A DNA stretch of 64,000 nt, from the NCBI RefSeq assembly GCF_000003195.3, contig NC_012873.2, positions 891,894 through 955,893 of the forward strand, in the 5' to 3' direction. Shown here in pieces: positions 22,235 through 33,223 of this stretch. Each line of letters opens with the position of its first letter. The first letter of the stretch is position 1. Below the pieces are notes generated by a model, which did not search any database, had not been told where the DNA came from, and was given only the letters and a program-made list of their open reading frames with translations. Both the position numbers and the translations under genes were made by a program. The stretch is from Sorghum bicolor. Taxonomy: Eukaryota; Streptophyta; Magnoliopsida; Poales; Poaceae.

Positions 22235-22306
22235 ATCAGAGTGGCGCAGCGGAAGCGTGGTGGGCCCATAACCCACAGGTCCCAGGATCGAAACCTGGCT
22301 CTGATA
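22235..22306 (+). tRNA. Initiator tRNA-Met (CAT)
   Basis: A 72-base cloverleaf: acceptor ATCAGAG pairs with CTCTGAT, D-arm region GCGCAGCGGAAGCG, anticodon loop with CAT in GGGCCCATAACCC, T arm CCAGGATCGAAACCTGG. The AUCGA T-loop and GGGCC anticodon stem are hallmarks of eukaryotic initiator tRNA. Internal A box (TGGCGCAGCGG) and B box (GGATCGAAACC) are intact and a T-run terminator follows at 22309. It appears functional. Confidence 0.95.
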
Positions 22307-23045
22307 CGTTTTTGTGATTTTTTTTCTCCGATTTGGCTTTGTTTCTTTTTTTTTCTTTTTGTGTTTTTTCCTGGCTTTGTTTCTTTTTGTTTTTTCCCCT
22401 CTACGATTTGGCTTTTGGGCACACACCACACATCTCAATCTATATCGTATATATACTCACACATCTCATTCTATATATATATACTCCGTAGTATGCTGTT
22501 GCAGTGACATCATCACACCCCCTCATAATCGTAGCCTTAACGAACGATGTCACCTGCGTATACAAATCGTAAGTTACTCTGAGAGACGAGCATCCAAACC
22601 TAGTCACAATTTCAACACTACACCGATAGTAAAACGAAACCCGCATGTGCCAAGAAAGATACAGCGCATATGATTGTCAATGCACATCGCCATTCATCTC
22701 TGCAGAGATTGAACACTGAACCAAGATCGAACAATCATACAGACAAATATACCAGAACAAGCATCGCATTCGCAGGGGGTTCCAATCCCATCAGCTATGT
22801 TCAGTTCAGATATCCATCAGGTAACAAAAAAAAGGTAAATATTTTTCTTACAGCCAGCAGTCGAGAAAGAGCACAAATGAGGAACCAAAACATGGCCTAA
22901 CTAATTATTGGCTGTATGAACCCTTATTGAATTCACATCACAGTATATATGTGCATGAGTCATCCCCACTAGCCAAATGTTCGGCCAATGTGGATTGTCA
23001 GTTACAACATACACTCGGCATCAGCATCAAGCTCCGATGCCACCT
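22307..23045. other. Spacer with pol III terminator and probable F-box gene 3' UTR
   Basis: T-rich tracts follow the tRNA. The part from about 22900 is likely the 3' UTR of the minus-strand F-box gene. No other gene seen. Confidence 0.4.
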
Positions 23046-24291
23046 TCAGATGGTGATCACCATGCACCTCTCCGGCGTCAAGTCTTCCTCCACCAATGGG
23101 CCTATAGAAGTGGTAACCAGGAACCCATCTACTCTTGCTGCTGTGTCCACGTCGACTGTGACTATACTCAGCCCTCTTCCAATCACATGAATCTTCCTGC
23201 CTATGGCCACGAGTGCGCAAGGGGGTCTTGTGACCTTGTCGGAGAGCCTACCAAGCATGGCCCATTCCTTGGTGTCCTTCTGCCACCTCATCAGCTTCGT
23301 GCCCATAGATTGCTCCAGCATGTACAGTGTTCCATCCACGACAACTGTCGGGCTGGAGCAGCAGAGAGCGATTTCGTTTTCCGTGCCTCTCCAGGTGCGG
23401 TCCAGCGGGTCGTATATGCCAGCAAAGTACATTCTGTTCCACGCTGCCCGGTGAATGGTCACCAGCTCCTCGTCCAGTGCGACAAATTTTACTATGTCAG
23501 GGGTGAGCATTGGGTTCTTGTGGGCACACCATGAGTCTGTGGCCGGGTCATAGATGTCCCATGAATTTGGTGACTTGTCTGTCAAACCATATCCACCAGT
23601 TACGTACAGTTTCTCATTAAGAGACGCGGATACAAAATAGCACCTGGAAGTGAAGCAACAAAACATAAGGAACTGGTCTCCAATTTGCAAAAGATGGTAC
23701 ATATGGTGTTGCTTAAGGAAAAACAAGATGGTTCTAGGGAAAACATGAGAAGCTATAAAAAGGCACAGATTAAGGGAATACACATGGCACAGTATTTATA
23801 ATTATATATGTATGGCCTGAGGGTGAATAAAAGATGAGCATCATGTACCTTGCTGTGGGCATTGGAGCTGCTGCGCTCCAGCGATTTGAGGAGGCATCAT
23901 AACAATATACTTCATCTGTAGCATCATGTACACAATTGCAACCACCCAGAAGAAATAGCCTTTTATCTATGGCTTCAATGGTAACACCTTTCCTCCCTGA
24001 GCATGGGGGTTCAATGATATGCATGATTCTAAAGCACCGACTTGAAGGGTCTGGAGCCAATACATAGCATTTGATGCCTGCCTCCCTACAGATTACGTAG
24101 ATCCATGACTCGTCCAAGTTATTCCTCTTGCGGCACAAGTGCCATTCTTCACTGCATAACAGTGCTCTCCACCTCTTTGAGACATGCCTAAGAATATTAT
24201 GATACCGCCTAGGAACTCTTGCCAAGCAAATGAGAGCAATCTCATCAGGAAGACCATGTATAAGAGGGGTATGACCAGGATCTAATTCCAT
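23046..24291 (-). CDS. F-box/kelch-repeat protein (At1g67480-like)
   Basis: Two coding exons, 24291-23849 and 23643-23046, join across AAG|GTACAT and TTCCAG|GTGC to give 346 residues. The start MELDPGHTPLIHGLPDEIA is followed by the F-box (LPDEIALICLARVPRRYHN, then VSKRWRALLCSEEW, about residues 13-55). Kelch-type units follow, with LFLLGGCN, LYVTGGYG and IHVIGRG repeats and paired YD...W motifs. F-box kelch proteins are substrate adaptors of SCF ubiquitin ligases; the substrate here is not known. An in-frame GTG upstream is preceded by a stop, so ATG 24291 is preferred. An acceptor GTCAG ending at 24345 and the GC-rich exon near 27390-27550 suggest a spliced 5' UTR whose intron carries snoRNAs. 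Confidence 0.92.
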
Positions 24292-25169
24292 GCCTCTATT
24301 GAACAGCTTTCCAAAATGCACTATTTTTGTGGTGATTGATCATCCTGACAGAAGATTAAGTGTGTTAAGAAATATGCAGTGCTAGCATAAAAGGGTAATT
24401 TGAAATGATATTCCAATAAGATGACTTCAGTATGAAAAGCCACCATCACATCATTGCAGTAAAACACAACTGAGAGAAAACCACTTCCTAATATAGTTGA
24501 CAGCACAAGAACATAGAGCTGGGAGCAATTTCTCATCAATAAAAAAGTTCAGTTTAAGTAGTACAGCTCATGGATATATATTGTACAAAAATGCAAAGTG
24601 CAATAACCAACTACAATGGACAATTTCAGAGAAGTCATAAGATCAGAAAACATGAGTAAAAAGTGTGCAAGCGAACCCAAATAAAGATTCAACTTATATT
24701 ATATATCAGGACTGCTAGGTGCCTAGGTATATGAAATAAACAAGAATCTTCTTAAGGATTAATATCTGAAATAAGGAGGCAATGGTAGCCAAACTCACAT
24801 GGAAGCCAATTTTTTTTAAAGATAAATAACTGGATCGAACGTAAAGGAACATAAGAATGCTACAAATGGATAAATGAAACAAACATAGAAGAAAATGTGG
24901 CAACACAGCATTTTGCAGAAAGCAAACGGTGACTGCCTTCTTTATTACTTTCAAAAATTACATTAAGAATTATTTGTCAGATTGGATGTAATCATAAGGA
25001 AACTCACACAGGTACCATCCACGAGAAATCATCATAGCAAACTAAACATAGAAAATGACAACTGTGATTGTAAATAGAAAACAGCAATCCCGATCTTATG
25101 ACATTGGGAAAGTTAAGCATGCATTTACAGGGTAAATCATCAGTTTGGTTCTTTGGTGATATGGCTGGA

Positions 25170-25268
25170 TTTGCTCAGAAACCATATTCAGTCTTGGTAT
25201 AATCAGAAGAGGTAGAATTCAAAGCTACCCACTTCAGATACCGTCCTAATAGTAGTCATCATGGCAAA
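25170..25268 (-). ncRNA. Box C/D snoRNA-like unit 1
   Basis: Minus strand: terminal stem TTTGC...GCAAA, box C ATGATGA, guide TAGGACGGTAT directly before D' CTGA, then D box CTGA preceded by ACTGAATATGGTTT. The D' guide complements 18S rRNA ATACCGTCCTA. Confidence 0.8.
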
Positions 25269-25455
25269 TATACAGCGCAAGCATGATCCAAAAAAGGACA
25301 CAGAAGACAGCTATTCTAGGAAATCGAATAGGGCAATCCTCATGCCACAATAATGTTGTTATTAGGGAAGTGAAGAGTGTAGCTACATCAATCAGGTTGT
25401 TCAAAGAGGGCAAATCATTAGCTGAGTAACTGAGTTCTAAAGTGGTATGGCTGGA

Positions 25456-25554
25456 TTTGCTCAGAAACCATATTCAGTTTTGGTATAATCAGAAGGGGTG
25501 CACTTAAAAGTCATCCCCTTAAGATACCGTCCTAATTGGAGTCATCATGGCAAA
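25456..25554 (-). ncRNA. Box C/D snoRNA-like unit 2 (degenerate D')
   Basis: Same layout as unit 1 with stem TTTGC/GCAAA, box C ATGATGA and D box CTGA. The D' box is CTTA instead of CTGA, although the GGACGGTAT guide is kept. Confidence 0.75.
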
Positions 25555-25654
25555 ACGAGAACAAGCATGACCTAAAATAGAGCATAAAATAAGGAAAAAA
25601 AATTGGTACACATTTACATTAATCAGGTTGAACAAAAAGAGCGAAATGTATGGA

Positions 25655-25752
25655 TTTGCTCAGAAACCATATCCAGTCTTGGTATAATCAGAAGAGTACA
25701 CTTAAAAGCTACCCCCTTCAGATACCGTCCTAATAGTACTCATCATGGCAAA
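25655..25752 (-). ncRNA. Box C/D snoRNA-like unit 3
   Basis: Terminal stem, box C, D' CTGA with guide TAGGACGGTAT, and D box CTGA all intact. The D-side guide differs from unit 1 by one base (ATATGG is preceded by CTGG instead of CTGA). Confidence 0.8.
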
Positions 25753-25922
25753 TATACAGAACAAGCATGATCCAAGAAAGGACACAGAAGAAAACTGTCC
25801 TAGGAAATTGAATAGGGCAACCCCATGCCATAATAGTGTTGGCATTGGGAAAATGAAGAATGTAGCAACATCAATCAAGGTTGATAAAAAAGGTAACTGA
25901 GTTCTACAGTGGTATGGCTGGA

Positions 25923-26020
25923 TTTGCTCAGAAACCATATTCAGTTTTGGTATAATCAGAAGGGGTGCACTTAAAAGTCATCCCTTAAGATACCGTCCTA
26001 ATAGGAGTCATCATGGCAAA
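25923..26020 (-). ncRNA. Box C/D snoRNA-like unit 4 (degenerate D')
   Basis: As unit 2: D' is CTTA while box C, box D and terminal stem are intact. Flanks also match unit 2, so units 1+2 and 3+4 look like copies of a two-unit block. Confidence 0.75.
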
Positions 26021-26190
26021 AAGAGAATACGCATGACCCAAAAGAGAAGACAAAATTGTGCTAGGAAATAGATAAGGCAATGCCAATTCTATAACAATGA
26101 TGCCACTGGGAAAGCGGTGAATGTAATTATATCGATCAGGCTGATGAAAGAGGCAAACCATTGGTTGGGTTCTTCGACAGTACGGCTGGA

Positions 26191-26289
26191 TGTGCTCAGA
26201 AACCATATTCAGTTTTGGTATAATCAGATGAGATGCAATGAAAACTCACCCCCTTCAGATACCGTCCTAATAGGAGTCATCATAGCAAA
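26191..26289 (-). ncRNA. Box C/D snoRNA-like unit 5
   Basis: Box C ATGATGA, D' CTGA with guide TAGGACGGTAT, internal CTGATTA as a possible C', and D CTGA after ATATGGTTT. The terminal stem has one mismatch (GCACA opposite TTTGC). Confidence 0.8.
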
Positions 26290-26484
26290 CATCCATAGAT
26301 AAGCATAGTTATCAAGGCAAACAATTGTTGCGAAAAATAGCTTATGTTCACACCTTCACAAAAACTAAAAAAGATGTAATCAGTTGCAAAACATTTAACC
26401 CAAGGAGCACAAACAAAAGGGAAGGAAAAGCTTTCACAACTGCACTGAACAATAACTATGATCCTAAGGGCTGGAATATTTAAG

Positions 26485-26590
26485 TTTGCTCAGATGTCCA
26501 GCCTCAATTTTGGATGTAATCATGCAAGGACCAGCCATTGGAGAGCCACCTTGCTCAGATACCTCCTTATACAAGCCATCACCATAAGCT
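26485..26590 (-). ncRNA. Box C/D snoRNA-like unit 6 (divergent)
   Basis: Box C reads GTGATGG, D' CTGA follows AAGGAGGTAT, D CTGA follows TTGAGGCTGGACAT. Both guides differ from units 1-5, so targets may differ. Terminal stem is weak. Confidence 0.6.
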
Positions 26591-26774
26591 AGAGATTGCA
26601 TAAAACTGACACCTAAATAATAAAATCTGAAAGCTTGTTACGGTAGGGACTCGAACAAGGGACCAGGCAGGTACCAAAAGATACTTATGGTTGACATAAA
26701 AGAAAGTATAGGATAACATTTGATGTAGAGCTCAACTGGTACAGTGCTTCCTGTTCAATAGAGGACATCACCTT

Positions 26775-26876
26775 TTTGCTCAGAATCTCATTCAGATTAG
26801 ATGTAATCAAAGAAGGGGCACCATTTTAAGAGCCTCCTTACTCAGATACCGTCCTTGTAGATGTCATCATAGCAAA
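26775..26876 (-). ncRNA. Box C/D snoRNA-like unit 7
   Basis: Terminal stem TTTGC/GCAAA, box C ATGATGA, D' CTGA with AAGGACGGTAT, and D CTGA after CTGAATGAGATT. The 18S-complementary core is retained; the D-side guide is different from other units. Confidence 0.75.
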
Positions 26877-26972
26877 CAAGTGAACGAGGAAAGCATGAAA
26901 CTCTATGACAGCACTTTCAACCAAACATCAGGCAGGCAAACAGGATAAACTACTAGGATTGATTGAAGATAC

Positions 26973-27065
26973 TTGCTCAGACAATTTGTCTCCGAATCAG
27001 GTATAATCATGCGAGGATAATAGTTGCCTCGCTCAGATACCGTCCTTTGTAAGTCATCACAGCAA
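26973..27065 (-). ncRNA. Box C/D snoRNA-like unit 8
   Basis: Stem TTGC/GCAA, box C GTGATGA, D' CTGA after AAAGGACGGTAT, and D CTGA after GGAGACAAATTGT. It is the first unit in the inferred direction of transcription. Confidence 0.75.
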
Positions 27066-27385
27066 TTTCCAGCGCAAGAACAAAACGCACAGTAAATCTA
27101 CACTTAACTACCTCCTAAAATCAAGGCTTCCAGTGCAGTACGGTCACCACTCCATACACGAAATAAGTTCCTAAACGAATAAGCCTAACGTGACCAGACA
27201 ATCGAGATCGAGGCAATGAACCAAAGAGAATATACACCATCCAACGACAAGGACACGACACAGTACCATAAAACAGGAATGAGGAATCACCCGCTGCGCC
27301 CAATCTGAAGCGAAGCAGAGAAGCAGGGGCGGGGGTAGATGAGACAGGTCTGGGCGGGTCGCCAGGGCCGCGGCACGAGCAATAC

Positions 27386-27778
27386 CTCGATCTGGATTCT
27401 GGTTGCCGCGGGGCCGCGGATGGGGGGCAGCGCCGCCGCCGCCTGGGAGAGGATTAGGGTTCCGGCCGTTGGCGCAACAGAGAGCCGGGCCAGATGCGGA
27501 GCCCGGAGTGCTTTGCGAGGGCCGCTCTTCTTTATGCTTGCTGAGGAGGATGGTGATTATTCACTAATCGCCTTTCAAAAGTTATATTATTCTAATCCCG
27601 GTCCAATTATTGTTCTTCCCCTGCCTTGCATTGCAGAGATTATCGAATTAATCGGTAACTAGAGGTACCCAAACGCAAAACCGTCAACATATTTATCGCG
27701 CCCATCCCGCGGGAACACTAAACCGCAAAAGCGAAGGGGGCAAACAGAAAAGTGAGAGCCCCAAACCCTAGACCCCCC
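27386..27778. promoter_or_regulatory. Divergent promoter between snoRNA host/F-box gene and NOB1
   Basis: On the minus side a GC-rich presumed 5' exon contains AACCCTAATC (27461-27452) and ends at donor 27385. On the plus side AAACCCTAG lies at 27763-27771, just before the NOB1 ATG. AAACCCTA telo-boxes near the start are typical of plant ribosomal-protein, snoRNA and ribosome-biogenesis genes. The two presumed starts are about 200-300 bases apart. Confidence 0.6.
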
Positions 27779-30765
27779 ATGGAAGCGTGGCCGCCTCTCG
27801 CCCCCGCGGCGGCCGCCGCCGCCACCCCGACCGCGGCTGCCTCCGGCGAAGCGGCGGCCGCTCCCGCCGTTGCTGGGGCGTGGGGAGCAGTGGCAACGGC
27901 GCAGCGTAAGGCTGTGGTGAAGGAGTCGGCGGCGCAGGCGGTGAGCCGCATCGTGGCGAGCTGCGCCAACTCCAGCGGAGTGGCGGTCGCCGTGGTGGAT
28001 GCCAACGCCGTCATCTCCGGCGGCTCCGCTCTCTCCACCTCCGCGGAGCGGCTTGTCACCGTGCCGGAGGTGCTCGAGGAGGTCAGGGACGCGGCTGCGC
28101 GGCGGCGGCTCGGGCTCCTCCCCGTCCCCGTCGAGACCGTTGAGCCTGCGCCGGAGTTCGTTAAGAAAGGTCGCTGCTCTAGTCGCTCGAATGCATCATG
28201 AATCTGAGTTAAATCTTTCTCGCACTAGTGCTCGTGGTCGTTAATCTGTAGTTTTTTTGTTTGAGAAAGTAGTATGCATTTTTATGTCGTTCCGTGTTAT
28301 GGGTTGTCTTTTGGTTTCTAGGAGAAATCTGTCAAGTTTAGTGAATTAGTGCTAAGACTTCTTGATTGTATTACTAATTTATCATCCTACATTAATAGCT
28401 GCTAATGTTATTGCTGTTTGCTTTCTTACTTACTATGATGATCATAGTAAGAAAGTGTCAACAAGACATTGCATTTAAACATTAGTCTTTTACGACAAAT
28501 ATTCTTGGTCTGAGCACTGTGTATATATGTGAGACTTACTTTTGTATCCTTGTTGCTTGCAGTTACCAGGTTTGCCAGGGAGACAGGAGACATCCAAACA
28601 CTTTCAGATGTTGATATCAAGATTATTGCTTTGGCTTACATGTTAGAAGCTGAGATCCATGGGACTAGCCATTTGCGGGAGCACCCTCCTCCTCTGCGTG
28701 AGGTGAATGTCAGAAAGCTATCCGAAGCTCCACTGCCTGGTTGGGGCTCAAATGTGCCTAACCTGAAAGAGTGGGAAGAGTTGGATCAGATGTCTGAAGC
28801 TGGTGGAGAGATCAATTCTCGAATACTTCCTCTGAAGGATATTGAGAATCAAGATATCCCAATGAGTGAGACCAACAGTGTCTGTGAAGCACAAGAGGAT
28901 ACAGAGCACCAGCCTTCAGAGAAGGATGCACCTGTTGCATGGGAGGAGGATGAGAACAATGTAGGTTGGATGCCTGCTGTTAGCCGCAGCACACACAGAA
29001 GATATTTGCGGAGGAAGGCAAGGCGTGATGCACTCAAGGAATCTGGAGAAAGTTTTGAGACAAGTTCTGTTGCTCCATCAGTCGATGATGATAAAGATCT
29101 CTCTGAAAATAGTGGATTGGAGCATGGTCTGACTTCAACAGATTCTATCCCTGAGAAAATCAGTGCAAGTTCTGATGGTCTTGAACATCAAGTAGAGGAT
29201 GATACTGAAATTGCTGGAGGACATTTGCATTCTGACCAGCAAGCTTACGGTGATGATACTGATGTGTGCACCAAAGAATTGGATAACCTAGATATAAAGT
29301 GTGAGGATGAGGGAGGTGATGATGCACATTCCATAGATGATGAGAGCAGTGAGCAGAGTTGGACCCTGAGGTCCTTATCTGAATCAACTGTAGCATGTGT
29401 CACTAGTGATTATGCCATGCAAAATGTCATCCTGCAGATTGGCCTCCGTCTCATAGCACCAGGTGGCATGCAGATACGACAGATGCATAGGTATGTGAAT
29501 TAACATCTTCAGACCTGTTTGGGTACAATAGTGCTCTCCATGCCAATGTTGTATTTTTGGCCCACTAACACATGTATTATTATGCTTCTGTGACAGGTGG
29601 GTTTTGAGGTGCCATGCTTGCTATAAGGTGACCCAAGAGGTTGGCAAAATATTTTGTCCGAAGTGTGGCAATGGTGGGACCTTACGGAAGGTTTCAGTAA
29701 CTGTTGGTGAAAATGGGATCACTATGGCTTCACGGCGCCCACGTGTTACACTTCGAGGCACAAAAGTGAGTGTGTTTATACTGCTTGTCTTTCTAACAGT
29801 CTAGACATGTGTTCTGCAACTTCTCTGATCTTGCGTGGTTGTAGTGGAGGTTTACTTGATTGGTTGTTTTCTGTATTGCTCACACCCTTTTACATGTCTT
29901 CCTAGACTGTGTGGTCTATTTTCATGCTTGTGATGTTAATGACGTTCAGGAGCACAGTAGTGAGGAACAGTTTCCAAGAAAAAATGGCGAAGAATATTTG
30001 GATATTTGATCTGATATTGGCAGTCACATACCTGGCAATATGGTCTCTTCCTAGACTGTGCATTTCTTGTAGTGTGGTGTCTTTAGTAAGGACATTCATG
30101 TTTGTTTGGAGACAGCTTTAATTCCTTCATTGCAATTATTTTGTATCGGTCCACCTGAACCTTTTTACTGAGTCGATTACTTGATTCCTGACTCCTGAGA
30201 ATGCTGGAGATGTTGTTTGTAATGGTTTACCTGTTTTCTTGCAGTTTTCCCTCCCAATGCCCCAAGGTGGAAGAGATGCCATAACTAAGAACCCCATTCT
30301 TCGTGAGGACCAACTTCCTCAGAAGGTTCTTCATCCTAAATCGAAGAAGTCCAGCAAGGTTAGTGCTCTAGCATTTCTTTTTTCTGCATATTGAAAAGTG
30401 TTATCAGAATAAGGTAATGAGGATACATGCACAACAAACTGTGGACTACTTCATGAACACAACAAAAAAAGTTTATGTTATCCTGTGGCATTATATTATA
30501 TGTGGTCTATTGTCAAGTATGCATTCCCATGTTTGTCGTTGTTACAAGTTGTTCAATACCCGTTATGACTTGTGAGGACTTCGTTTAGGATCAAATCTGA
30601 CTATGAGTTTCACTATAGGAGGATGATTTCTTGGGCGTCGACGACATATTTTCGCACAGTGGTGATAAGAAGGCACCATTGAAACCTCCAGTGAGGAAGG
30701 CACTCGCAATGTTTAGTGGGAAAAGAAATCCAAACGACAACCACTTTTCTCGCAAGAAGCACTAA
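27779..30765 (+). CDS. NOB1: NOB1, 20S pre-rRNA endonuclease
   Basis: Five exons: 27779-28169, 28563-29490, 29597-29765, 30245-30358 and 30619-30765, giving 582 residues with all borders GT-AG. Residues about 65-165 form a PIN nuclease domain: AVVDANAVISGG with the first catalytic Asp near 74, then RFARETGDIQTLSDVDIK with further acidic residues. A long acidic insert follows, including WEEDENNVGWMPAVSRS. Next is a zinc ribbon, RCHACYKVTQEVGKIFCPK, with Cys at about 445, 448, 460 and 463. The C-terminus holds GRDAITKNPILREDQLPQ and a basic tail. NOB1 cleaves site D to make the mature 18S rRNA 3' end in cytosolic pre-40S particles. ATG 27779 lies just after the telo-box. It is divergent from the snoRNA array. 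Confidence 0.97.
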
Positions 30766-31414
30766 GCTCTCATCTGTCTTCTTTTTATGCACGTGGCGCA
30801 CCTATGGTACTTTAGTTTGTAATCTCAGCATGTAATGGTTGAAGCAGAGTAACTTATTCGTTGTTAGTGGCGGAGAGTCATCATTTTCATATACGAAGAT
30901 ATAAGCATGTAAGCTATGCAGTTTTGCAGCATCTATGTATGGTTTCCGTGCTACTGTTTCTCCAATGGATTTGAATTTCAAGTTTGAATATCCATATGTG
31001 TTTGGTGTGCAATCAAGCAGCAATGAACAGTAGTGATTTCCATTTAGCGTGTACATCTGTGTAATTAACGCTGACAATAGCTGAAGAGCACGAGGTGATT
31101 ACACTGGGAATTTCTGTAAGTCAGAAGCATTCATAGATAAATCCACATTTACACCTTCACAAACGGATTGATACGCATTTTTATTATTAAATATTGTAGA
31201 AACAAACCAAAGAATTATGTCTAACCTAGGGTGTGTTCTCTACATCACAATTAATAATTTTCTTACAAAATACAAAAGAAGAAGAAGAAGAAGCAACAAA
31301 TCCAACAAGTATACCGCTGCATTTCATGCTTACACTCATGCACGACACCAACACTGATCACATTCATTACACCTCCGACATCATCACCACCATCATCATC
31401 AGTTTAGAGCTCTT

Positions 31415-32766
31415 TTAGAAGAGCAGATCATCGTTCGTCGAGCTGAATCCACCGTAGATGTCTCCCATATTGAGCAGGTCAAAGTAGCCGCTCCCTGCAA
31501 TGCCGGCGGTGGCGGCAGCGCTCTGGTGGTGATCCTGGTGCGTTGGCAGCGCGCCGGCGCCGTAGGTGCCGCTCATCTGGTCCCCGAAGGCGCCCCCGCC
31601 GTGCCCGTGCGACGGCGTCACGTTGCCGGAGCTCGCCGTGGAGGTGGGCCAGTGCGTGGACACCGAGTAGCTCTCCGGCGCCGCCGGCGCCCAGTCTGAG
31701 AACACGAAGCTCCTGGCCTGGTGGTCGAACGGCTGCTGGGCGAGAGGCGCCGCCGCCGGGGCCGACAGCGCGTGGCTTCCGCTGATGTTGCCGTCGTGGT
31801 CGTGCGACGTTGTGGTGCTGCCGCCGCCGCCGCCACCGCCGCTGCTGTTCTTGACGTGGTGGTGCTGGTGCATGGACATGGACGACAGCTCGGTGGTGCT
31901 CATGGAGGTGAGCTCTGGTGGGCTCTTGGGGCTGGAGTTGGACGACGCGCCCTGGGCCTGCATCACCCTCTTCTTCAGGTACGAGTTCCAGTAGTTCTTC
32001 ACCTCGTTGTCTGTCCTTCCCGGCAGATGCATCGCAATCTGAGACCACCTGATGTATGTATGTATGTATGTACCAATTCATCAGCAAAACAACACGGTGC
32101 CAGATATTATAGCTGTTCTAACAGCTGAAGACTTTTGTTTTTCCCAAAAATTTAAACACATTTTCCTCTGAGATTGTCAAGGCCAGAAGCATATGAATTT
32201 GGAAAAACATTCATTGGGCTGGGAGAGAATTTTACTTGTTGCCCAGCTTGGCTTGGAGGTTGATGACGACGTCTTCCTCCTCCTGAGAGAACATTCCGCG
32301 CTTCAACCCGGGCCGCAAGTAGTTGATCCAACGCAGACGACAGCTCTTGCCATTTCTCTGGAGACCTTTGAGAAAGCAAGTCCATTCAATAGAAGAAGAA
32401 AATTAGTCAGAAACAACAATGGTAGAATTTGGAGCTGAAAACATGGTGGAAGCCAAATTCCGGCAATCTAATTTGATGGTCAAACTTCAGAGGCTAATTT
32501 GATTGCAGATGAGGCTAGGATTGAACATCACCAGCAGGTTTTTTCTGCATGCATGAGCTTGTCATGCAGCAGCAATGTGCATGGAGGGATAGGAGAGAAG
32601 AGGAGAGGAGAAAGGAGAACAGCAGCTCACCAGCCTTTGCAGGAACAGCACTCCAGCAGCCGAGGCCATGCTTGAGGATGTAGTCCCTGAGCCTCTGGTC
32701 CTCCTCAGGAGACCACAGCCCCTTCCGGTAGTTCATCTTGGGCTTCTCGCAGGACCGGCACCCCAT
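31415..32766 (-). CDS. R2R3-MYB transcription factor (LAF1/MYB18-like)
   Basis: Three exons: 32766-32631, 32365-32236 and 32048-31415, giving 299 residues. R2 (about 14-65) contains [18 protein letters not shown] and [15 protein letters not shown]3 (about 66-116) contains [19 protein letters not shown], then [19 protein letters not shown] and WNSYLKK. The first R3 Trp is Phe, as usual in plants. The start [18 protein letters not shown] resembles the LAF1/MYB18 group linked to light responses in Arabidopsis; that subgroup placement is inferred. The rest is low complexity (Gly, His and Ala/Ser runs). Intron positions are the standard R2R3 pattern. TTTAAA lies about 120 bases upstream of the ATG. 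Confidence 0.93.
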
Positions 32767-33153
32767 TGTCGCCGCCGTCTTGTCTTTCTTCTTCTTCTTC
32801 TTCAGGCCTGTGCCTCCTCTTCGTCTGAAGATGATGAGCTGTTGCAGTAGTAGCAGTCCCTCGGCACCATGTGCCCCTTCTGATTTAAAGGGCTGTCACA
32901 TTTTGCTTCTTGGTTTAGTTTAATTGAGAGGAATTGAGTAGGTGGCTGCGTGCACATGCTTGAGATTATGAGGGGGGAGCTTGGTCAGAGGATGTCACCT
33001 CTATCTCGCCATTACTTACACAAGGAAGATTCTCAGAGAGTTTCAGAGTAAACTTCGGTTTCCTTCTAATCATGATATGATTGCTTACTGGCACTGAGGA
33101 TCATATACTGTTTTAATTTCGTTTAAGCAGCCACAATGCCGCTGTAATTGGTG

Positions 33154-33154
<1 letters not shown>

Positions 33155-33222
<68 letters not shown>
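33155..33222. repeat. AT microsatellite
   Basis: More than thirty AT units, interrupted nowhere, about 390 bases upstream of the MYB start codon. Confidence 0.9.

Positions 33223-33223
<1 letters not shown>

Larger units (their letters stand above)
24345..27385 (-). other. Long 5'-UTR intron of the F-box gene hosting a snoRNA cluster
   Basis: Inferred boundaries are donor ATCGAG|GTATTG at 27385 and acceptor TCTGTCAG at 24345, both on the minus strand. The 3.04-kb span has no coding exon and contains eight box C/D snoRNA-like units between 25170 and 27065. The F-box transcript as host is an inference from strand and splice sites; an independent polycistronic snoRNA gene is the alternative. 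Confidence 0.55.

Noticed and set aside
26632..26760. GGGACTCGAAC and CTCAACTGGTACAGTGC words resembling tRNA or SINE boxes
   Set aside because: The B-box-like and A-box-like words are on opposite strands, so no coherent tRNA or SINE head is formed.
25170..27065. Possible CRISPR-like array because of regular repeats
   Set aside because: The genome is a plant; repeats carry C/D boxes and variable spacing, which snoRNAs explain.
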